Of a DNA stretch of 25,022 nucleotides, positions 24,180-25,022 are shown piece after piece. Where the stretch lies: positions 1 through 25,022 of the forward strand of contig UQEU01000018.1 in NCBI GenBank assembly GCA_900540085.1. The letters are read 5' to 3'. Both the position numbers and the translations under genes were made by a program. The notes beneath the pieces were generated by a model, which was not told where the DNA came from, did not search any database, and was given only the letters and a program-made list of their open reading frames with translations. The stretch comes from an uncultured Eubacteriales bacterium (GTDB taxonomy: Bacteria > Bacillota > Clostridia > Oscillospirales > Acutalibacteraceae). The stretch's first letter is position 1. The number at the start of each line of letters is the position of its first letter.

Positions 24180-24401
24180 TCAAATTGAATACTGTTTTGC
24201 AATATACTCTTCAAATACTTTTCGCTTTATTATCCTACGACTACCTACCCAAAGGACAAAAGGGCAATCTGGTTTTTCTGTCATTTCATAAAGTTTCCCT
24301 GTTCCTATATTGGAATATATAGACGCTTCTTCTATCGACAAATTAAGCTTATTCCATAAAGGAACTTTGTAATTTTGCTTCTCTTTACTGCCATCAGACA
24401 T
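24180..24401 (-). CDS. Small excisionase-like DNA-binding protein, paralogue 3
   Basis: A 73-residue helix-turn-helix protein very similar to paralogue 4 (PLW..NLSIEEAS.YS.I...KLYE.TE..DC.FVLW.GSRR.IKRK.FEEYI.KQYSI). I place the start at ATG 24401, which has AAAAGAGGTG upstream just like paralogue 4. A second in-frame ATG at 24455, with GGAGG 9 bp upstream, would add 18 residues (MNSKNNTEKKELLKRGGK); that site lies inside a 12-bp palindrome and could be hidden in the RNA. A still longer frame to 24536 has no ribosome site. Confidence 0.83.
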   Translation of the reverse strand: MSDGSKEKQNYKVPLWNKLNLSIEEASIYSNIGTGKLYEMTEKPDCPFVLWVGSRRIIKRKVFEEYIAKQYSI

Positions 24402-24454
24402 TTTCCCACCTCTTTTCAAAAGTTCTTTTTTCTCGGTATTATTTTTACTATTCA

Positions 24455-24488
24455 TATGCTGTAACCTCCTTCGTGTGGTTACAGCATA
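24455..24488 (-). repeat. Perfect 12-bp inverted repeat overlapping an alternative start site
   Basis: TATGCTGTAACC (24455-24466) and GGTTACAGCATA (24477-24488) pair perfectly around a 10-nt loop. On minus-strand RNA the GGAGG and the ATG at 24455 both lie at the loop/3' arm, so folding would mask them. There is no T-run, so it is not a terminator. A protein-binding operator is the alternative. Confidence 0.7.
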
Positions 24489-24548
24489 CTCAAAAGTCGT
24501 TATTGAGCCAATGATGCGACTCTGCCCATCACACATTTGACTTTTCGG

Positions 24549-24770
24549 TTAGATTGAATACTGTTTTTCAATATATTCCTCAAAAGCTTTCCTCTTTATC
24601 ATTCTTCGACTACCTATCCAAAGTACAAAAGTACAATCCTGCTCTTCCGTTATTTCGTAAAGTTTGCTTGTCGGTATGCGGGAATATACAGATGCTTCTT
24701 TTATTGACAAATTGGGTTTTACCCAAAGCGGCACATTATAACTCTGCTTCTTTACACTACTGTTAGACAT
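24549..24770 (-). CDS. Small excisionase-like DNA-binding protein, paralogue 4
   Basis: A 73-residue helix-turn-helix protein, nearly the same length and pattern as paralogue 3 (MSNSSVKKQSYNVPLW...EASVYSRIPTSKLYEITEE...FVLWIGSRRMIKRKAFEEYIEKQYSI). ATG 24770 follows AAAAGAGGTG by 5 bp and overlaps the end of the zinc-ribbon gene by 8 bp, so it is translated as part of the same operon. Helix 2 reads RIPTSKL where the others have the more usual IG; this may change DNA specificity. The longer frame to 24878 lies inside the zinc-ribbon gene and is rejected. Confidence 0.85.
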   Translation of the reverse strand: MSNSSVKKQSYNVPLWVKPNLSIKEASVYSRIPTSKLYEITEEQDCTFVLWIGSRRMIKRKAFEEYIEKQYSI

Positions 24771-25022
24771 TCTTGCACCTCTTTTCTTTCTTGGATGAAT
24801 ATCTATCGGTAACAACATAATCCCAACCATCTCCATCACACTTATCACATCTGTCTTTTCGCTTTGCAAATGGGTCAAGTCGCCTTACGATATAGTCCGG
24901 ATTGTGGATGTAATCATTCAGGCACTTCGGGCATAGGCAGCGAATATTTTCTTTCGCCTCCGGCTTGTAAACCCAAAGTCCAAAAGTCTTTTTCAAAGTT
25001 GCGTTTATCTGCCTGAAAAGTT
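24763..25022 (-). CDS. Small zinc-ribbon protein of the mobile element, possibly cut by window edge
   Basis: A short protein with two CxxC pairs, CLCPKC and RCDKCDGDG, separated by about 25 residues, a likely zinc ribbon. The central stretch YIVRRLDPFAKRKD is basic. A TTG at 24996 gives 77 residues but has no clear ribosome site, and the frame stays open to the window edge, so the true start may lie beyond 25022. Function unknown; the position upstream of the excisionase-like genes suggests an accessory protein of the element. Confidence 0.7.
   Translation of the reverse strand, partial: LFRQINATLKKTFGLWVYKPEAKENIRCLCPKCLNDYIHNPDYIVRRLDPFAKRKDRCDKCDGDGWDYVVTDRYSSKKEKRCKNV

Larger units (their letters stand above)
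22113..25022 (-). mobile_element. One end of a Tn916-like integrative element
   Basis: A tyrosine integrase with a Tn916-Int-like layout sits at the outer edge, preceded by an excisionase-like gene and further small DNA-binding genes, all on the minus strand and reading toward the element end. The element continues beyond 25022. The left limit is uncertain within 22113-22381; conjugation genes are not in the window. Confidence 0.75.

Overview
The window is low-GC DNA with strong AGGAGG-type ribosome binding sites and sigma-A-like promoters. Its content points to a Firmicutes chromosome, most likely a gut-type Clostridia (Oscillospiraceae/Lachnospiraceae-like): LytR-CpsA-Psr protein, sortase-B-fold protein, ThiI without a rhodanese domain, a MacB/FtsX transporter beside an OmpR two-component system, and a Tn916-like integrase/excisionase module. 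The species cannot be named from the sequence alone.

Layout. (1) 1-885 is the end of an integrative element: the 3' part of a tyrosine recombinase, short repeats, then a tRNA-Leu(GAG) gene whose 3' end faces the integrase. (2) 1.1-4.1 kb holds a P2-type Ca2+/Mn2+ ATPase (minus strand) preceded by a promoter, an aptamer resembling the yybP-ykoY (Mn2+) riboswitch and an intrinsic terminator that competes with its P1 helix. (3) 4.15-4.5 kb is RNase P RNA, then an LCP cell-wall ligase on the plus strand. (4) 6-8.2 kb, minus strand: overlapping hisH-hisF without the rest of the histidine operon, and a DUF1624-type membrane protein. (5) 8.25-13 kb is a plus-strand operon: a HAD-Nudix fusion, a NifS-type cysteine desulfurase, ThiI, and a membrane-anchored sortase-B-like protein that has lost all three catalytic residues. 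(6) 13.05-18.2 kb: response regulator, histidine kinase, ABC ATPase and an 8-TM permease, forming a probable envelope-stress/antimicrobial-peptide module with a palindrome upstream. (7) 18.2-19.5 kb: a secreted metallophosphoesterase interrupted by one in-frame TAA. (8) 19.6-22.1 kb, minus strand: a Crp/Fnr-like regulator and a three-gene accessory operon (ABM-like chimera, GNAT, RibD-C/DHFR-like). (9) 22.1-25.0 kb: the end of a Tn916-like element with integrase, an excisionase-like gene, three further paralogous small DNA-binding genes and the start of a zinc-ribbon gene.

Functionally, NifS should feed sulfur to ThiI for tRNA 4-thiouridine. The two-component system should control the adjacent ABC transporter. 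The riboswitch should turn on metal export when the metal is abundant. The most unusual items are the catalytically dead sortase, the complete riboswitch with its expression platform, the HAD-Nudix fusion, and the tandem array of excisionase-like genes with a hairpin that could hide a start site.
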